Notes under the pieces: model-generated
Told to the model about the DNA's origin: nothing
What the model saw: only the letters and a program-made list of their open reading frames with translations
Database searches by the model: none
Made by a program: the position numbers and the translations under genes
Part shown: one piece after another, positions 17,436-27,834 of the stretch
Numbering within the stretch: the stretch's first letter is position 1
How the letters are laid out: every line of letters starts with the position of its first letter
DNA from: Variovorax paradoxus B4
GTDB taxonomy: Bacteria > Pseudomonadota > Gammaproteobacteria > Burkholderiales > Burkholderiaceae_C
Assembly (NCBI RefSeq): GCF_000463015.1
Contig: NC_022247.1
Span: forward strand, 3,534,001 to 3,598,000
DNA length: 64,000 nt
Reading direction: 5' to 3'

Positions 17436-18338
17436 CTAGGAAGAAGCCTTCTGCAGCAGCTTGAGCACGCTCGAGAAATCCAGCGCGCCATGGCCCGCCA
17501 GGCTGTGCGCCGCATAGAGGCTGCGCGCCAGCCCGCCCAGCGGCGTTGCGGCGCGCACGGCCGTGGCGTTTTCCTGCGCCAGGCCCAGGTCCTTGAGCAT
17601 CAGGTCGGTGCCGAAGCCGCCCGCGTAGTTCTTCGATGCGGGCGCTGTTTCCATCACGCCGGGCATCGGGTTGTACTTTTCAAGGGCCCAGTTGCCGCCG
17701 GAGCTGCGCCGCATGATTTCGGACAGCACCTTGGGATCGAGCCCGTTGGCAACGCCCAGCGCCAGGGCCTCCGAGGTGCCGATCATCAGGATGCCGAGCA
17801 GCATGTTGTTGCAGATCTTTGCAGTCTGGCCCGCGCCCACGCCGCCTGCATGGAAGATGTTGGCGCCCATCTTCTCGAGCACGGGACGTGCGCGTTCGAG
17901 GTCGTCGGCCTCGCCGCCGACCATGAAGGTCAGCGTGCCCGCAATCGCGCCGCCCGTGCCGCCGGAAACCGGGGCATCGATCATTGCAATGCCCTTGGCG
18001 GCGGCCGCCTCGGCCACCTTGCGCGACGTGGCGGCGGCGATGGTGCTGCTGTCGATCACGAGCGTGCCGGCACGGATGCTGTCGAGCAGGCCGGGCTTGC
18101 TGCCGCCGCTGCCGAGGAACAGGCCTTCCACGTGCGCACTGGCCGGCAGCATGCTGATGACCACGTCGGCATCGGCCACCGATTCGGCGGCCGACGTGGA
18201 GATGGCCAGGCCTTCGGCCGCGTATTTCTTGCAGGCCTCGTCCGACAGGTCGAAGGCCTTGACCGCGTAGCCCGCCTTGCGCAGGTTCAGCGCCATGGGG
18301 CCGCCCATGTGGCCGAGTCCGATGAATGCGATTTTCAT
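17436..18338 (-). CDS. mmsB: 3-hydroxyisobutyrate dehydrogenase
   Basis: 300 residues, normal for the family. It oxidises 3-hydroxyisobutyrate to methylmalonate semialdehyde with NAD in valine degradation. The Rossmann motif IAFIGLGHMGGPMA is at the N-terminus. DAPVSGGTGGA (substrate binding) is near 122 and GAGQTAKICNN with the catalytic Lys is near 170. Last gene of the leftward valine operon, 32 bases after the hydrolase. The frame is open far upstream across the previous gene; ATG 18338 is the family start. Confidence 0.93.
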   Translation of the reverse strand: MKIAFIGLGHMGGPMALNLRKAGYAVKAFDLSDEACKKYAAEGLAISTSAAESVADADVVISMLPASAHVEGLFLGSGGSKPGLLDSIRAGTLVIDSSTIAAATSRKVAEAAAAKGIAMIDAPVSGGTGGAIAGTLTFMVGGEADDLERARPVLEKMGANIFHAGGVGAGQTAKICNNMLLGILMIGTSEALALGVANGLDPKVLSEIMRRSSGGNWALEKYNPMPGVMETAPASKNYAGGFGTDLMLKDLGLAQENATAVRAATPLGGLARSLYAAHSLAGHGALDFSSVLKLLQKASS

Positions 18339-18370
18339 TTGCTTGTCTCCGTTGTATTCGTGGAAGAGGC

Positions 18371-19486
18371 TCAGGCCAGCGCAGCCAGTTCCGCCGGCAT
18401 CTCGCCGCGCGGGCGCAGGTGGTCCTCGATGAAGGCGGACGTGATCTCTTCGATGGTGGCGGGGTTCCAGCGCGGATTGCGGTCCTTGTCGATCAGCACC
18501 GCGCGGATGCCCTCGGCAAAGTCCTTGTGCGCGCAGAAGCCGAGCGAGGCCCAGTATTCGAGCCGGAACACCTCGGCCAGCGACATGCGGTGCACGCGCT
18601 GCCAGAGTTCGAAGCTCAGCGCCGCCGAGCTCGGAGCACCCTTGGCAAAGGTCCTGGACGCGGACTGCAGCCAGGCATCGTCGCTCTGCAGGCTGCGCAG
18701 GCGCCTGGCGATGTCGAGCAGGTCGTCGCCGGCCATCAGCGCGTTGATGGTGTCGTAGTGCTCGCGCACCTTCGAGGGCGGCATCTCGGCGCCTTCGCCG
18801 GCATGCGCAAGAATGCGCGAGAGCTCGGCACGGTCGGCCTTTTGCTCGCCGCGCCAGTGCGCAGCGGCAATCGCTTCGAGCACCTGGGCCTTGCGCTCTT
18901 GCGGCACCAGCACGTCGGCCAGCCCGCAGAAGATGGCGTCGGCCGCATTGAGATTGGCGGCCGTGAGCGCCAGGAACAGGCCCGTGCGGCCGGGGGTGCG
19001 GCGCAGGAACCAGCTGCCGCCCACGTCGGGATAGAGCCCGATGCTGATCTCGGGCATGGCGATGCGGCTCTGCGCCGTGACCACGCGGTGCGAGCAGCCC
19101 GACATGAGCCCCACGCCGCCGCCCATCACGATGCCGTGGCCCCAGCAGAGAAATGGCTTGGGGAAGGTGTGGATCAGATAGTCGAGCTCGTACTCCTCGC
19201 GGAAGAAGTCTTCGGCGTAGGTGTTGCGCGCGGGGCCGCATTCGAGCAGCGTTTGATACAGCTGGCGCAGGTCGCCGCCGGCGCAGAAGGCCTTTTCGCC
19301 GGCCGCCTGCATCAGCACGCCGACGATGCCGTCGTCCTTGGCCCATTCGCGCAGCTTGGGCGTGAGCAGGCGCACCATGTCCACGGAAAGCGCGTTGAGC
19401 GAGGCCGGGGCATTGAGGGTGGCCACGCCGAAGCGCTGGCCGCCGGCGGTCTTGATTTCGTCGAAGAGAACTACGGAGTCGGTCAT
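18371..19486 (-). CDS. 3-hydroxyisobutyryl-CoA hydrolase (enoyl-CoA hydratase family)
   Basis: 371 residues, longer than a plain enoyl-CoA hydratase and right for HIBCH. It hydrolyses 3-hydroxyisobutyryl-CoA to the free acid so that mmsB can act. Crotonase-fold motifs: AFCAGGDLRQLY (oxyanion hole), HGIVMGGGVGLMSGCSHRV and MPEISIGLYPDVGGSWFL, with the Glu and Asp characteristic of the hydrolases. Start 19486 is chosen at MTDSVVLFDE. Sits between acyl-CoA dehydrogenase and mmsB, which strongly supports the valine assignment over a generic hydratase. Confidence 0.9.
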   Translation of the reverse strand: MTDSVVLFDEIKTAGGQRFGVATLNAPASLNALSVDMVRLLTPKLREWAKDDGIVGVLMQAAGEKAFCAGGDLRQLYQTLLECGPARNTYAEDFFREEYELDYLIHTFPKPFLCWGHGIVMGGGVGLMSGCSHRVVTAQSRIAMPEISIGLYPDVGGSWFLRRTPGRTGLFLALTAANLNAADAIFCGLADVLVPQERKAQVLEAIAAAHWRGEQKADRAELSRILAHAGEGAEMPPSKVREHYDTINALMAGDDLLDIARRLRSLQSDDAWLQSASRTFAKGAPSSAALSFELWQRVHRMSLAEVFRLEYWASLGFCAHKDFAEGIRAVLIDKDRNPRWNPATIEEITSAFIEDHLRPRGEMPAELAALA

Positions 19487-19514
19487 TGTCTTGAGAGGTT
19501 CTGAATGCGGGGCT

Positions 19515-20669
19515 TCAGCGGATGTCGCTGTCGCCCTCGAGCAATTTTCGCGCAACGATCACACGCATGATCTCGTTGGTGCCTTCGAGGATCTGGTGCA
19601 CGCGGGTATCGCGCACCAGCCGCTCGAGCGGGAACTCGCTCAGGTAGCCGTAGCCGCCGTGCAGCTGCAGCGCGTCGTTGCAGACATTGAAGCCCGCATC
19701 GGTCGCAAAGCGCTTGGCCATGGCGCAGTACGTGCTGGCATCGGCATGGTCCGCATCGAGCTTGCTTGCCGCGAGCCGCACCATCTGCCGCGCCGCGACC
19801 AGCTCCGTTGCCATGTCGGCCAGCTTGAACTGCAAGGCCTGGAAGCTCGCGATCGGCTTGCCGAACTGCTGGCGTTCGTGCAGGTAGCGGCGCGCCGCAT
19901 CGAGCGCGCCCTGCGCCGCGCCCACCGAGCAGGTCGCGATGTTGATGCGCCCGCCATCGAGCCCCTTCATCGCGATGCGAAAGCCCTCGCCTTCCTTGCC
20001 CAGCAGGTTTTCGGCCGGCACGCGCACGTTGTCGAAGTTGATGGTGCGCGTGGGCTGGCTGTTCCAGCCCATCTTGTGCTCTTTCTTGCCGTAGCTCACG
20101 CCCGGCGCATCGGCCGGCACTGCGAAGGCCGAGATGCCGCCCGCGCCGCCGCCGCCCGTGCGCGCCATGAGCACCAGCACGTCGGTCGCGCCCGCGCCGG
20201 AGATGAAGGCCTTGCCGCCGTTGATCACGTACTCGGCGCCCTGCAGTTCGGCGCGCGTCTTGAGCGAGCCCGCGTCCGACCCGGCGCCCGGCTCGGTGAG
20301 GCAGTAGGAAGCCAGCTTGCGCCCGCTCGTGAGGTCTTCGCCCCACTGCTGCGCCACTGCATCGGTCGCCCAGGTGCCGAGCATCCAGGTCGCCATGTTG
20401 TGGATCGTGATGAAGGCCGTGGTCGAGGGGTCGACCGCGGCCATCTCCTCGAACACCAGTGCCGCATCGAGCCGCGGCAGGCCGAGCCCGCCGATGCGCT
20501 CGGGCGCATAGAGCCCGCAGAAGCCCAGCTCGCCGGCCTTGGCAATGGCCTCCTTCGGAAAGATGGCCTCCGCGTCCCACCGTGCCGCATGGGGCGCGAA
20601 CTCGGCCTGTGCAAAATCGCGTGCGCTCTGCGCAAAGGCGTTCTGCTCTTCGGACAATTCGAAATTCAT
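19515..20669 (-). CDS. Acyl-CoA dehydrogenase, probably isobutyryl-CoA dehydrogenase
   Basis: 384 residues. FAD-binding signatures: CLTEPGAGSDAGSLKTRAE near 125 and the C-terminal LHGGYGYLSEFPLERL and ILEGTNEIMRVIVARKLL; the Glu of LEGTNE is the catalytic base of this class. It makes the enoyl-CoA and passes electrons to ETF, hence to the ETF-quinone oxidoreductase at 52-54 kb. The operon (mmsA, HIBCH, mmsB) points to isobutyryl-CoA as substrate; a broader branched-chain acyl-CoA range is possible. ATG overlaps the stop of the LprI-like gene (ATGA). Confidence 0.9.
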   Translation of the reverse strand: MNFELSEEQNAFAQSARDFAQAEFAPHAARWDAEAIFPKEAIAKAGELGFCGLYAPERIGGLGLPRLDAALVFEEMAAVDPSTTAFITIHNMATWMLGTWATDAVAQQWGEDLTSGRKLASYCLTEPGAGSDAGSLKTRAELQGAEYVINGGKAFISGAGATDVLVLMARTGGGGAGGISAFAVPADAPGVSYGKKEHKMGWNSQPTRTINFDNVRVPAENLLGKEGEGFRIAMKGLDGGRINIATCSVGAAQGALDAARRYLHERQQFGKPIASFQALQFKLADMATELVAARQMVRLAASKLDADHADASTYCAMAKRFATDAGFNVCNDALQLHGGYGYLSEFPLERLVRDTRVHQILEGTNEIMRVIVARKLLEGDSDIR

Positions 20670-21051
20670 TGTTCGCGCCCCTTCCAGCGATCCAGTTCGG
20701 CAGTCCGTTGCCGGGTCGATTTCTCCAGACATGAATTGAACACCAGCGGCCAGATGGAGCCGCCTTCGTTCGCTTTCGAGGCCCGCTTGCAAGAGGGGTC
20801 GCGGCCCTTGAGCCAGGCGCGCTGCTCGGTGCGCAGCGCGACGCGCAGCTGCGGCGAGAGCGTCTTCATCACCTCGCCATAGCGGATGTTGAGCGCGGCG
20901 TCGGCGGCGCGAAAGTCGCGCACCGCGCAGGCGTTCATCTGCTGCTGGTTGCCGTCGGGCCTGCAGTCCAGCGGGTTGGCATCATCGGCCGCATGCGCGC
21001 CGGCGGCGAGCAGCAGCACGGCCGATGCCGCGACAGCGCGGAACGCGCGGC

Positions 21052-21055
<4 letters not shown>
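20666..21055 (-). CDS. Secreted LprI-like/DUF1311 protein
   Basis: 129 residues starting at GTG 21055, which overlaps the mmsA stop (GTGA). The signal peptide is [19 protein letters not shown]. The mature part has paired cysteines ([29 protein letters not shown]) and the pattern MN.CA..DF..AD..LN..Y, the hallmark of the lysozyme-inhibitor LprI/DUF1311 family. Both ends overlap valine-operon genes by 4 bases, so it is made with cytoplasmic catabolic enzymes although it should be exported. Role here unknown. Confidence 0.82.
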
Positions 21056-22575
<1,520 letters not shown>

Positions 22576-22635
22576 GGGTTTTGTCTCCTGTGAATACGGG
22601 GCCTGCATGGCAGGTTCAAGTCGCATCCTAGCTTT

Positions 22636-22687
22636 GCAGATTTGCCATGACAATAGACAAATATGCGCCATCGCTTTGCAAAAATGC
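22636..22687. promoter_or_regulatory. Twin LysR-type operator dyads between mmsA and its LysR
   Basis: CTTTGCAGATTTGC and CTTTGCAAAAATGC contain dyads GCA-N4-TGC at 22636-22645 and 22678-22687. Their spacing is exactly 42 bases, close to four helical turns, in the 139-base divergent gap. Two phased dyads on one face of the helix suit a LysR tetramer. Confidence 0.55.
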
Positions 22688-22714
22688 AGAGCCCACCCAA
22701 GGGAACGCGAGCAC

Positions 22715-23608
22715 ATGGACTGGGACAACCTTCGCTACTTTCTGGAGCTGGCCCGTTCGGGCACGCTGATGAGCGCCGCGCGCCGGCTCGAGGTGGACCA
22801 CACCACGGTGGCGCGGCGCATCCAGGCGCTCGAAAAGGAAGTGGGCGCGCCGCTTTTCTCGCGCGAAGCGGGCGGCCACCGGCTCACCGAGGCGGGCCGC
22901 AAGCTGCAGCCGCAGGTCGAGGCCATGGAAAGCGCGTTCCAGGCGGTGGAAAGCACCGCGCCGGCCTCGCAGGAGGGCCTGTCGGGGCTGATCCGCATCG
23001 GCGCCACCGAGGGCTTCGGCACCGTGGTGCTGGCACCGCAGCTGGCGCTCTTCGCACAGCAGCACCCCAAGCTCACCATCGACCTGCTCGCGATGCCGCG
23101 GCTGGTGCACCTGTCGCGGCGCGAGGCCGACATCGTGATCTCGCTCGAGCGCCCGGCGCGCGGGCCCGTGGTCGTGACCAAGCTCACCGACTACACGCTC
23201 AGGCTCTATGCATCGAAGAAGTACCTGGCCGCGCACAAGTCCATCAAGACGCGCGAAGACCTGCGCGGTCATACCTTCATCAGCTACGTGGACGACCTGC
23301 TCTTCAGCAAGGAGCTGCAGTACCTCGACGAACTGCACCGCCCCGATGCCTTCGCGCTGCGCAGCACCAGCGTGCTCGCGCAGCACCGGGCGGTGCTGGC
23401 GGGCGCAGGCATTGCGGTTCTGCCGGCCTTCATCGCGGAGAACGACGGCGCATTGAAGCCCGTGCTGCCGGGGCAGGCGAACTTCACGCGCACGTTCTGG
23501 ATGTCGATGCCCGCGGAGACGAAGCACCTGGTGCGGATGCAGGCGGTGTGGGAATTCCTGCGCGAGACGGTGCAGGCACAGCGGCAACTGCTGCTGCCCC
23601 ATGCATGA
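22715..23608 (+). CDS. LysR-type regulator of the valine operon
   Basis: 297 residues. N-terminal helix-turn-helix [18 protein letters not shown] and [19 protein letters not shown]; effector-binding domain from about 90 ([19 protein letters not shown]). ATG 22715 is preceded by AAGGGA. A long upstream open frame is a shadow of mmsA and is not coding. Divergent position and the twin dyads make mmsA and its operon the likely target; the inducer is unknown. Confidence 0.88.
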   Translation: MDWDNLRYFLELARSGTLMSAARRLEVDHTTVARRIQALEKEVGAPLFSREAGGHRLTEAGRKLQPQVEAMESAFQAVESTAPASQEGLSGLIRIGATEGFGTVVLAPQLALFAQQHPKLTIDLLAMPRLVHLSRREADIVISLERPARGPVVVTKLTDYTLRLYASKKYLAAHKSIKTREDLRGHTFISYVDDLLFSKELQYLDELHRPDAFALRSTSVLAQHRAVLAGAGIAVLPAFIAENDGALKPVLPGQANFTRTFWMSMPAETKHLVRMQAVWEFLRETVQAQRQLLLPHA

Positions 23609-23621
23609 ATGACGCCGGGCC

Positions 23622-23954
23622 TCAGCGCCGCGGCGGCGCGAGGTCGGGGAAGTTCTGCGCCACGAACTCGACCACGAACTCCTGCGGGTCCACGCGCAGG
23701 TTCTGCTCTTCCGCACGATCGAGGTAGCTGCGCCAGAACTGCCGGATCTGGTCATGCACGTCGTCGGCAAAGCCCATCTGGGTGCCGACCATCTCCTGCC
23801 AGGTGCCGCTCGCATTGAAGGTCTGGGCGAGCCTGGGCTCCAGCGCCTCGAGCTTGGCGCGCTTGGCGTCGTCGAGCTGGTCGATGGCGTCCAGCACCAG
23901 GCAATCCACCAGCCGCAGCAACGGCCTTCCTTCGTATCTGTTCGTCGTCTGCAT
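23622..23954 (-). CDS. Conserved hypothetical protein
   Basis: 110 residues, acidic, soluble and helical, rich in Gln, Asp and Phe, with no signal peptide. Motif-like parts include LLRLVDCLVLDAIDQLDD and WQEMVGTQMGFADDVHDQIRQFW. I do not recognise the family with certainty. It lies 12 bases downstream of the CoA-transferase gene on the same strand and is probably co-transcribed with it. Confidence 0.65.
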   Translation of the reverse strand: MQTTNRYEGRPLLRLVDCLVLDAIDQLDDAKRAKLEALEPRLAQTFNASGTWQEMVGTQMGFADDVHDQIRQFWRSYLDRAEEQNLRVDPQEFVVEFVAQNFPDLAPPRR

Positions 23955-23966
23955 GCGCCAAGTTTC

Positions 23967-25373
23967 TCATTGCCCGGGGCCGGTGGGCCAGGCCGGTGCA
24001 TGGCTGCCCGGCGGCATCGACGGGCGCGGCCATGCGGCCGGCGTGCGCGACAGATGCGCGCTGTGGCGCAGTGCGGCCAGCCTGCCGAAACCGGAGTCCG
24101 AGGTCTCCGCGTAGGGCTTCAGGTCGGGCCTGGCGATCGACAGCCCACCGGGCACGCGCCCGAGACCGCGCAGCCACTGCCCCGTCTGCGCCAGCGACAC
24201 CTGCACGTGCCAGCTGCCGCCCTCCTGCTGCTGCCGCCAGAGCGCCGCGGCGGCGCCGAAGGCGATCAGGTAGCCCGTGGCCTCGTCGAGGATCTGCATC
24301 GGCAGCGGCCTGGGCTTGCCGTCGCCGGCCCCTTCGCCTTCGCCCTCGCCTTCGGCATGGTTGAAACCCATGGCCGTCTGCACCAGCGAATCGAAGCCGC
24401 GGCGATGCGCCCATGGGCCTTGCGTGCCATAGGCCGTGAGCGACACGCACACGATGCCGGGCGCGAGCCGCGCGAGTTCCGCCGGCCCGAAGCCCAGCGC
24501 CGCGATGCCGCCGGGCCGGTAGCCCTGCACGAAGACATGAGCCTGCGCGGCGAGCTGCCGCAGCGTGGCGCGGCCCGCGTCGGTGCGCAGGTCCACATGC
24601 GCCGACAGCTTGCCGCGGCTGGTTTCGGCAATGGATTCGATGTTCGGCAGGTGCGGCGAATTGACGAGCATCACGTCGGCGCCATACGCCGCCAGCGCAC
24701 GGCCACCCACGGGACCCGCGAGGATGCGCGTCAGGTCGAGCACGCGCAGGCCGGTGAGCGGCCGCTGGTCTTCGCGCAGCGGCGGCAGCAGGAGCGGCGG
24801 CGCGTCGCCGATGCGCTCGATGGTGAAGAGCGGCTGTGCCGCGATGGCCTGGCCTTGCGGTGAGGTGTCCCATTCGTTGAAGCGGCGCAGCGCGGTCGCC
24901 ACCAGGCCTTGCGCGGCGGCCGCGTCTTCGAAATCGCGTGCGTGCCATGTCGCCATCACCGCCTCGGCCTCCGCGCGCGTGGCAGCGGACGGATCCAGCT
25001 TCATCAGCCGCAGCGCGCCCTCGCGGTGATGCGCGAAGTTCGCGTGGATGCGCACCCAGCCGTCGGCGCAGCGGTACAGCCCGGAGAAAGTGTCCCACAG
25101 GTCGGGCACGCGGCCGTCGAGGCTGAACCATCCGGTGCAGTCGAGCGCCGCGTGCCGCATGTCGACGGCCACCTGCTGGCGCCCGGCGCCGCGCAGATGC
25201 CCCAGTTCGCAGGCCGCGAGAGCCGCCGCCGCGATGGTGCTCTGCGCGGCCGCGCCCACCGCGAAGGACGACGGCAGCACCGGGTCTTCGCCCGTGAGCC
25301 GCGCATGTTGCAAGGCCTCGACGGGCAGGCCCGCCTGCCGCCAGATGCTGTCCAGAGCTTCGCTCGCATTCAT
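23967..25373 (-). CDS. CaiB/BaiF-type CoA-transferase with permuted domain order
   Basis: 468 residues. The Rossmann-like CoA-binding start of family III CoA-transferases, LTGLRVLDLTRILAGPVG, appears only near residue 215. The preceding 200 residues look like the end of a CaiB large lobe plus small domain (GAGRQQVAVDMRHAALD, FSGLYRCADGWVRIH), which normally follow it. The protein ends soon after GGSWHVQVSLAQTGQWLRGLG. Either circular permutation or half of a tandem protein would explain this. A Glu-Gly run (EGEGEGEGAGDG) sits in a loop. Substrate unknown; scoAB lies directly upstream but behind a terminator. Confidence 0.78.
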   Translation of the reverse strand: MNASEALDSIWRQAGLPVEALQHARLTGEDPVLPSSFAVGAAAQSTIAAAALAACELGHLRGAGRQQVAVDMRHAALDCTGWFSLDGRVPDLWDTFSGLYRCADGWVRIHANFAHHREGALRLMKLDPSAATRAEAEAVMATWHARDFEDAAAAQGLVATALRRFNEWDTSPQGQAIAAQPLFTIERIGDAPPLLLPPLREDQRPLTGLRVLDLTRILAGPVGGRALAAYGADVMLVNSPHLPNIESIAETSRGKLSAHVDLRTDAGRATLRQLAAQAHVFVQGYRPGGIAALGFGPAELARLAPGIVCVSLTAYGTQGPWAHRRGFDSLVQTAMGFNHAEGEGEGEGAGDGKPRPLPMQILDEATGYLIAFGAAAALWRQQQEGGSWHVQVSLAQTGQWLRGLGRVPGGLSIARPDLKPYAETSDSGFGRLAALRHSAHLSRTPAAWPRPSMPPGSHAPAWPTGPGQ

Positions 25374-25396
25374 TTCATTTCTCCAGAACGTCCAAA

Positions 25397-25431
25397 GCAA
25401 AAAGGCAGGGCCCGCTCTCGCGGCCCTGCCC
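25397..25431 (-). terminator. Rho-independent terminator after scoB
   Basis: Stem GGCAGGGCC (25404-25412) and GGCCCTGCC (25422-25430) with a 9-base loop. On the minus strand it is followed by T5. Lies 25 bases after the scoB stop and just before the CoA-transferase start, separating the two units. Confidence 0.85.
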
Positions 25432-25455
25432 TTGGTTGTCGTTGCGTCGACTGCC

Positions 25456-26094
25456 TTACTGGATCAGCTTGGCGCCGGTCTTGGCCTGCAGCGCATCGAA
25501 GCTCACGCCCGGCGCCAGCTCGATCACCTTGAGGCCTTCGGGCACCACGTCCATCACGGCCAGGTCGGTGATGATGCGGTCGACCACGCCCACGCCGGTC
25601 AGCGGCAGCGAGCACTTCTCGAGGATCTTGAGATCCTCGGTGCCGTCCTTTTTCTTCGCGACGTGCTCCATCAGCACGATGACGCGCTTCACGCCGGCCA
25701 CCAGGTCCATGGCGCCGCCCATGCCCTTGACCATCTTGCCGGGGATCATCCAGTTGGCGAGGTCGCCTTCCTCGCTGACCTGCATGGCGCCGAGGATCGA
25801 CAGGTTGATCTTGCCGCCGCGGATCATCGCGAAGCTCTCGTGGCTGCCGAAGATGGCCGAGCCGGGGATGGTGGTCACGGTCTGCTTGCCGGCGTTGATC
25901 AGGTCGGCGTCGACCTGGTCTTCGGTCGGGAACGGGCCGATGCCGAGCATGCCGTTCTCGCTTTGCAGCCACACTTCCTTGTCGCCGACGAAGTTGGCCA
26001 CCAGCGTGGGAATGCCGATGCCCAGGTTCACGTAGAAGCCGTCTTCGAGTTCTTGCGCCGCACGCGCGGCCATTTGGTCTTGGGTCCAGGGCAT
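25456..26094 (-). CDS. scoB: Succinyl-CoA:3-ketoacid CoA-transferase subunit B
   Basis: 212 residues. With subunit A it moves CoA from succinyl-CoA to acetoacetate, making acetoacetyl-CoA. The [10 protein letters not shown] motif with the Glu that forms the glutamyl-CoA intermediate is near residue 46; [12 protein letters not shown] precedes it. ATG 26094 follows the scoA stop by one base, with a purine-rich site (AAAGGAGCC) inside the end of scoA. Equal expression of the two subunits follows from this layout. Confidence 0.93.
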   Translation of the reverse strand: MPWTQDQMAARAAQELEDGFYVNLGIGIPTLVANFVGDKEVWLQSENGMLGIGPFPTEDQVDADLINAGKQTVTTIPGSAIFGSHESFAMIRGGKINLSILGAMQVSEEGDLANWMIPGKMVKGMGGAMDLVAGVKRVIVLMEHVAKKKDGTEDLKILEKCSLPLTGVGVVDRIITDLAVMDVVPEGLKVIELAPGVSFDALQAKTGAKLIQ

Positions 26095-26095
26095 C

Positions 26096-26899
26096 TCAGG
26101 CTCCTTTGTTGTTCTTGACGGGGGCGGGCATTTCGCTGCCGGCGGCGGCCTGCGCAATGGCAGCCTGGGCTTCGACCTTGGCGGCCGCTGCATCGGCCGG
26201 AACGGCCGCGCTCACGGTGCGCTTCTCGATGCGCTTCTCGGGATTGGCGTTGAGGACGATGCGGTGCACGTAGATGCCGGGCAGATGGATGTCGTCGGGC
26301 GCCAGCTCGCCCACTTCGACGATCTTCTCGACCTCGACGATGCAGATCTTGCCGGCCATGGCGGCGGCGGGGTTGAAGTTGCGCGCCGTGAGGCGGAAGC
26401 GCAGGTTGCCCGACTTGTCGGCCACGTCGGCCTTGACCAGCGCCACGTCGGGCACCAGCGAGCGTTCCATCACGTAGGTTTCGCCGTCGAACTCGCGCAG
26501 TTCCTTGCCCTCGGCCACCTGCGTGCCGACCCCGGTCTTGGTGAAGAAGGCCGGAATGCCCGCGCCGCCCGCGCGCAGCTTCTCGGCCAGCGTGCCCTGC
26601 GGCGTGAATTCGAGCTGCAGTTCGCCCGCCAGATACTGGCGCTCGAATTCCTTGTTCTCGCCCACGTAGGACGCGATCATCTTCTTGATCTGGCGCGTCT
26701 CGAGCAGCTTGCCGAGGCCGAAACCATCGACGCCTGCGTTGTTGGAGATGCAGGTGAGATCCTTGACGCCGGAGTCGTGCAGCGCATCGATCAGCGCTTC
26801 GGGAATGCCGCACAGGCCGAAGCCGCCAACCGCGAGCGTCTGCCCGTCGGCCACGACCCCCTTGAGTGCCGCGTCTGCGGAGGGATAAATCTTGTTCAC
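26096..26899 (-). CDS. scoA: Succinyl-CoA:3-ketoacid CoA-transferase subunit A
   Basis: 267 residues starting at GTG 26899, with AAGGAG 6 bases upstream. CoA-transferase family I motif [17 protein letters not shown] is near residue 24 and [15 protein letters not shown] near 52. The C-terminus carries an extra Ala/Pro/Lys-rich tail of about 30 residues beyond the usual 230-residue subunit, probably disordered. Pairs with scoB. Divergent from the PAS-LuxR regulator. Confidence 0.92.
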   Translation of the reverse strand: MNKIYPSADAALKGVVADGQTLAVGGFGLCGIPEALIDALHDSGVKDLTCISNNAGVDGFGLGKLLETRQIKKMIASYVGENKEFERQYLAGELQLEFTPQGTLAEKLRAGGAGIPAFFTKTGVGTQVAEGKELREFDGETYVMERSLVPDVALVKADVADKSGNLRFRLTARNFNPAAAMAGKICIVEVEKIVEVGELAPDDIHLPGIYVHRIVLNANPEKRIEKRTVSAAVPADAAAAKVEAQAAIAQAAAGSEMPAPVKNNKGA

Positions 26900-26955
26900 T
26901 CGGGCTCCTTGATGGATGGTGGAGAGTTGGCGAAAGCTTTGAAGAGCCTTGAACG

Positions 26956-26981
26956 ATACTACGTAGTCGCATACGTAGTAT
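26956..26981. promoter_or_regulatory. Perfect inverted repeat in the scoA/luxR-type divergent promoter
   Basis: ATACTACGTA (26956-26965) and TACGTAGTAT (26972-26981) are perfect 10-bp arms with a 6-base spacer; the left arm also sits inside a second short palindrome, ACTACGTAGT. AT-rich and out of character for the surrounding GC-rich DNA. Likely operator for the dimeric LuxR-type protein encoded 20 bases to the right. Confidence 0.7.
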
Positions 26982-27000
26982 TTCGTAATGGTGACCCCCG

Positions 27001-27567
27001 ATGCCCGAGATCGATTACCGGCTGGCTTTTGAACACGCGCCCGTCGGCATGGTGGTGTCGAGCAACCGCACCATCGTGGCCTGCAACGAGCGGGTGTGCG
27101 AGATTTTCGGTGCAACGCCCTCCGCCCTGGTCGGGCATTCGTTCAGCATCCTGTACCCGAGCGTGGCCGAATTCGAGCGCATCGGCAAGCGCATGGAGCC
27201 GTTCCTGAACGCCAGCGGCCGCTATGCCGACAACCGCATGATGAAGCGCCTGGGCGGCCTGCACGGCGCCATCGCCGGCGAGACCTTCTGGTGCCACGTC
27301 ACAGGGCACGCCATGAACCGCGCCGCGCCGCACGAAGCCGGCATCTGGACCTTCGAGGACCTGGGATCGCGCCGTGCCGTGAAGGCCGAGCTCACGCCGC
27401 GCGAGCGCGAGGTGGCCGCGCAGGTGATGCGCGGGCTCACGTCCAAGGAGATCGGCAAGGCGCTCGGCATCAGCCATCGCACGGTGGAGCTGCACCGGGC
27501 ACGGCTGATGCGCAAGTACGCGGCGGCCACCACGGCGGAACTGGTGCAGAAGCTCATTGCGGGCTGA
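27001..27567 (+). CDS. PAS-LuxR transcriptional regulator
   Basis: 188 residues. An N-terminal PAS-like sensor (about 5-120; FEHAPVGMVVSSNRTIVACN) is joined to a C-terminal LuxR helix-turn-helix (about 127-185; LTPREREVAAQVMRGLTSKEIG, SHRTVELHRARLMRKY). No receiver domain, so it is not a classical response regulator; the PAS domain may sense a small ligand. Divergent from scoAB across a perfect inverted repeat, its likely binding site and target. Confidence 0.88.
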   Translation: MPEIDYRLAFEHAPVGMVVSSNRTIVACNERVCEIFGATPSALVGHSFSILYPSVAEFERIGKRMEPFLNASGRYADNRMMKRLGGLHGAIAGETFWCHVTGHAMNRAAPHEAGIWTFEDLGSRRAVKAELTPREREVAAQVMRGLTSKEIGKALGISHRTVELHRARLMRKYAAATTAELVQKLIAG

Positions 27568-27678
27568 TCGTTGCAAAAACGGAAACGCGGTGTCGGCGAA
27601 AGGCCTGCGCCACGGGGCTCGCCGATGGCTATCTTGGAGGCATGCGGGCACTTCGCCCGCAGCCACTCAGGAGCCGAT

Positions 27679-27825
27679 ATGACCACATCCCTTCATTCCG
27701 AAAAGAACCTGCTGCCGTCGCCCACGCTGTCGGTTGCACGCGCGCATGCGCTCGCCGCCCACCGGCTGCCAGTGACGCTCACGCTGGCAGCCATCATCCT
27801 GTCGGTGCTCGGCGTCAAGCCGTAG
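27679..27825 (+). CDS. Small hydrophobic-tailed protein
   Basis: 48 residues: a polar N-terminus and a hydrophobic C-terminal helix (PVTLTLAAIILSVLGV). ATG 27679 has AGGAGC 5 bases upstream, a good ribosome site. The frame is open 36 codons further upstream without support. It ends 9 bases before the convergent Bug gene. Possibly a small membrane protein; no known family. Confidence 0.5.
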   Translation: MTTSLHSEKNLLPSPTLSVARAHALAAHRLPVTLTLAAIILSVLGVKP

Positions 27826-27834
27826 CCCGTTCGT

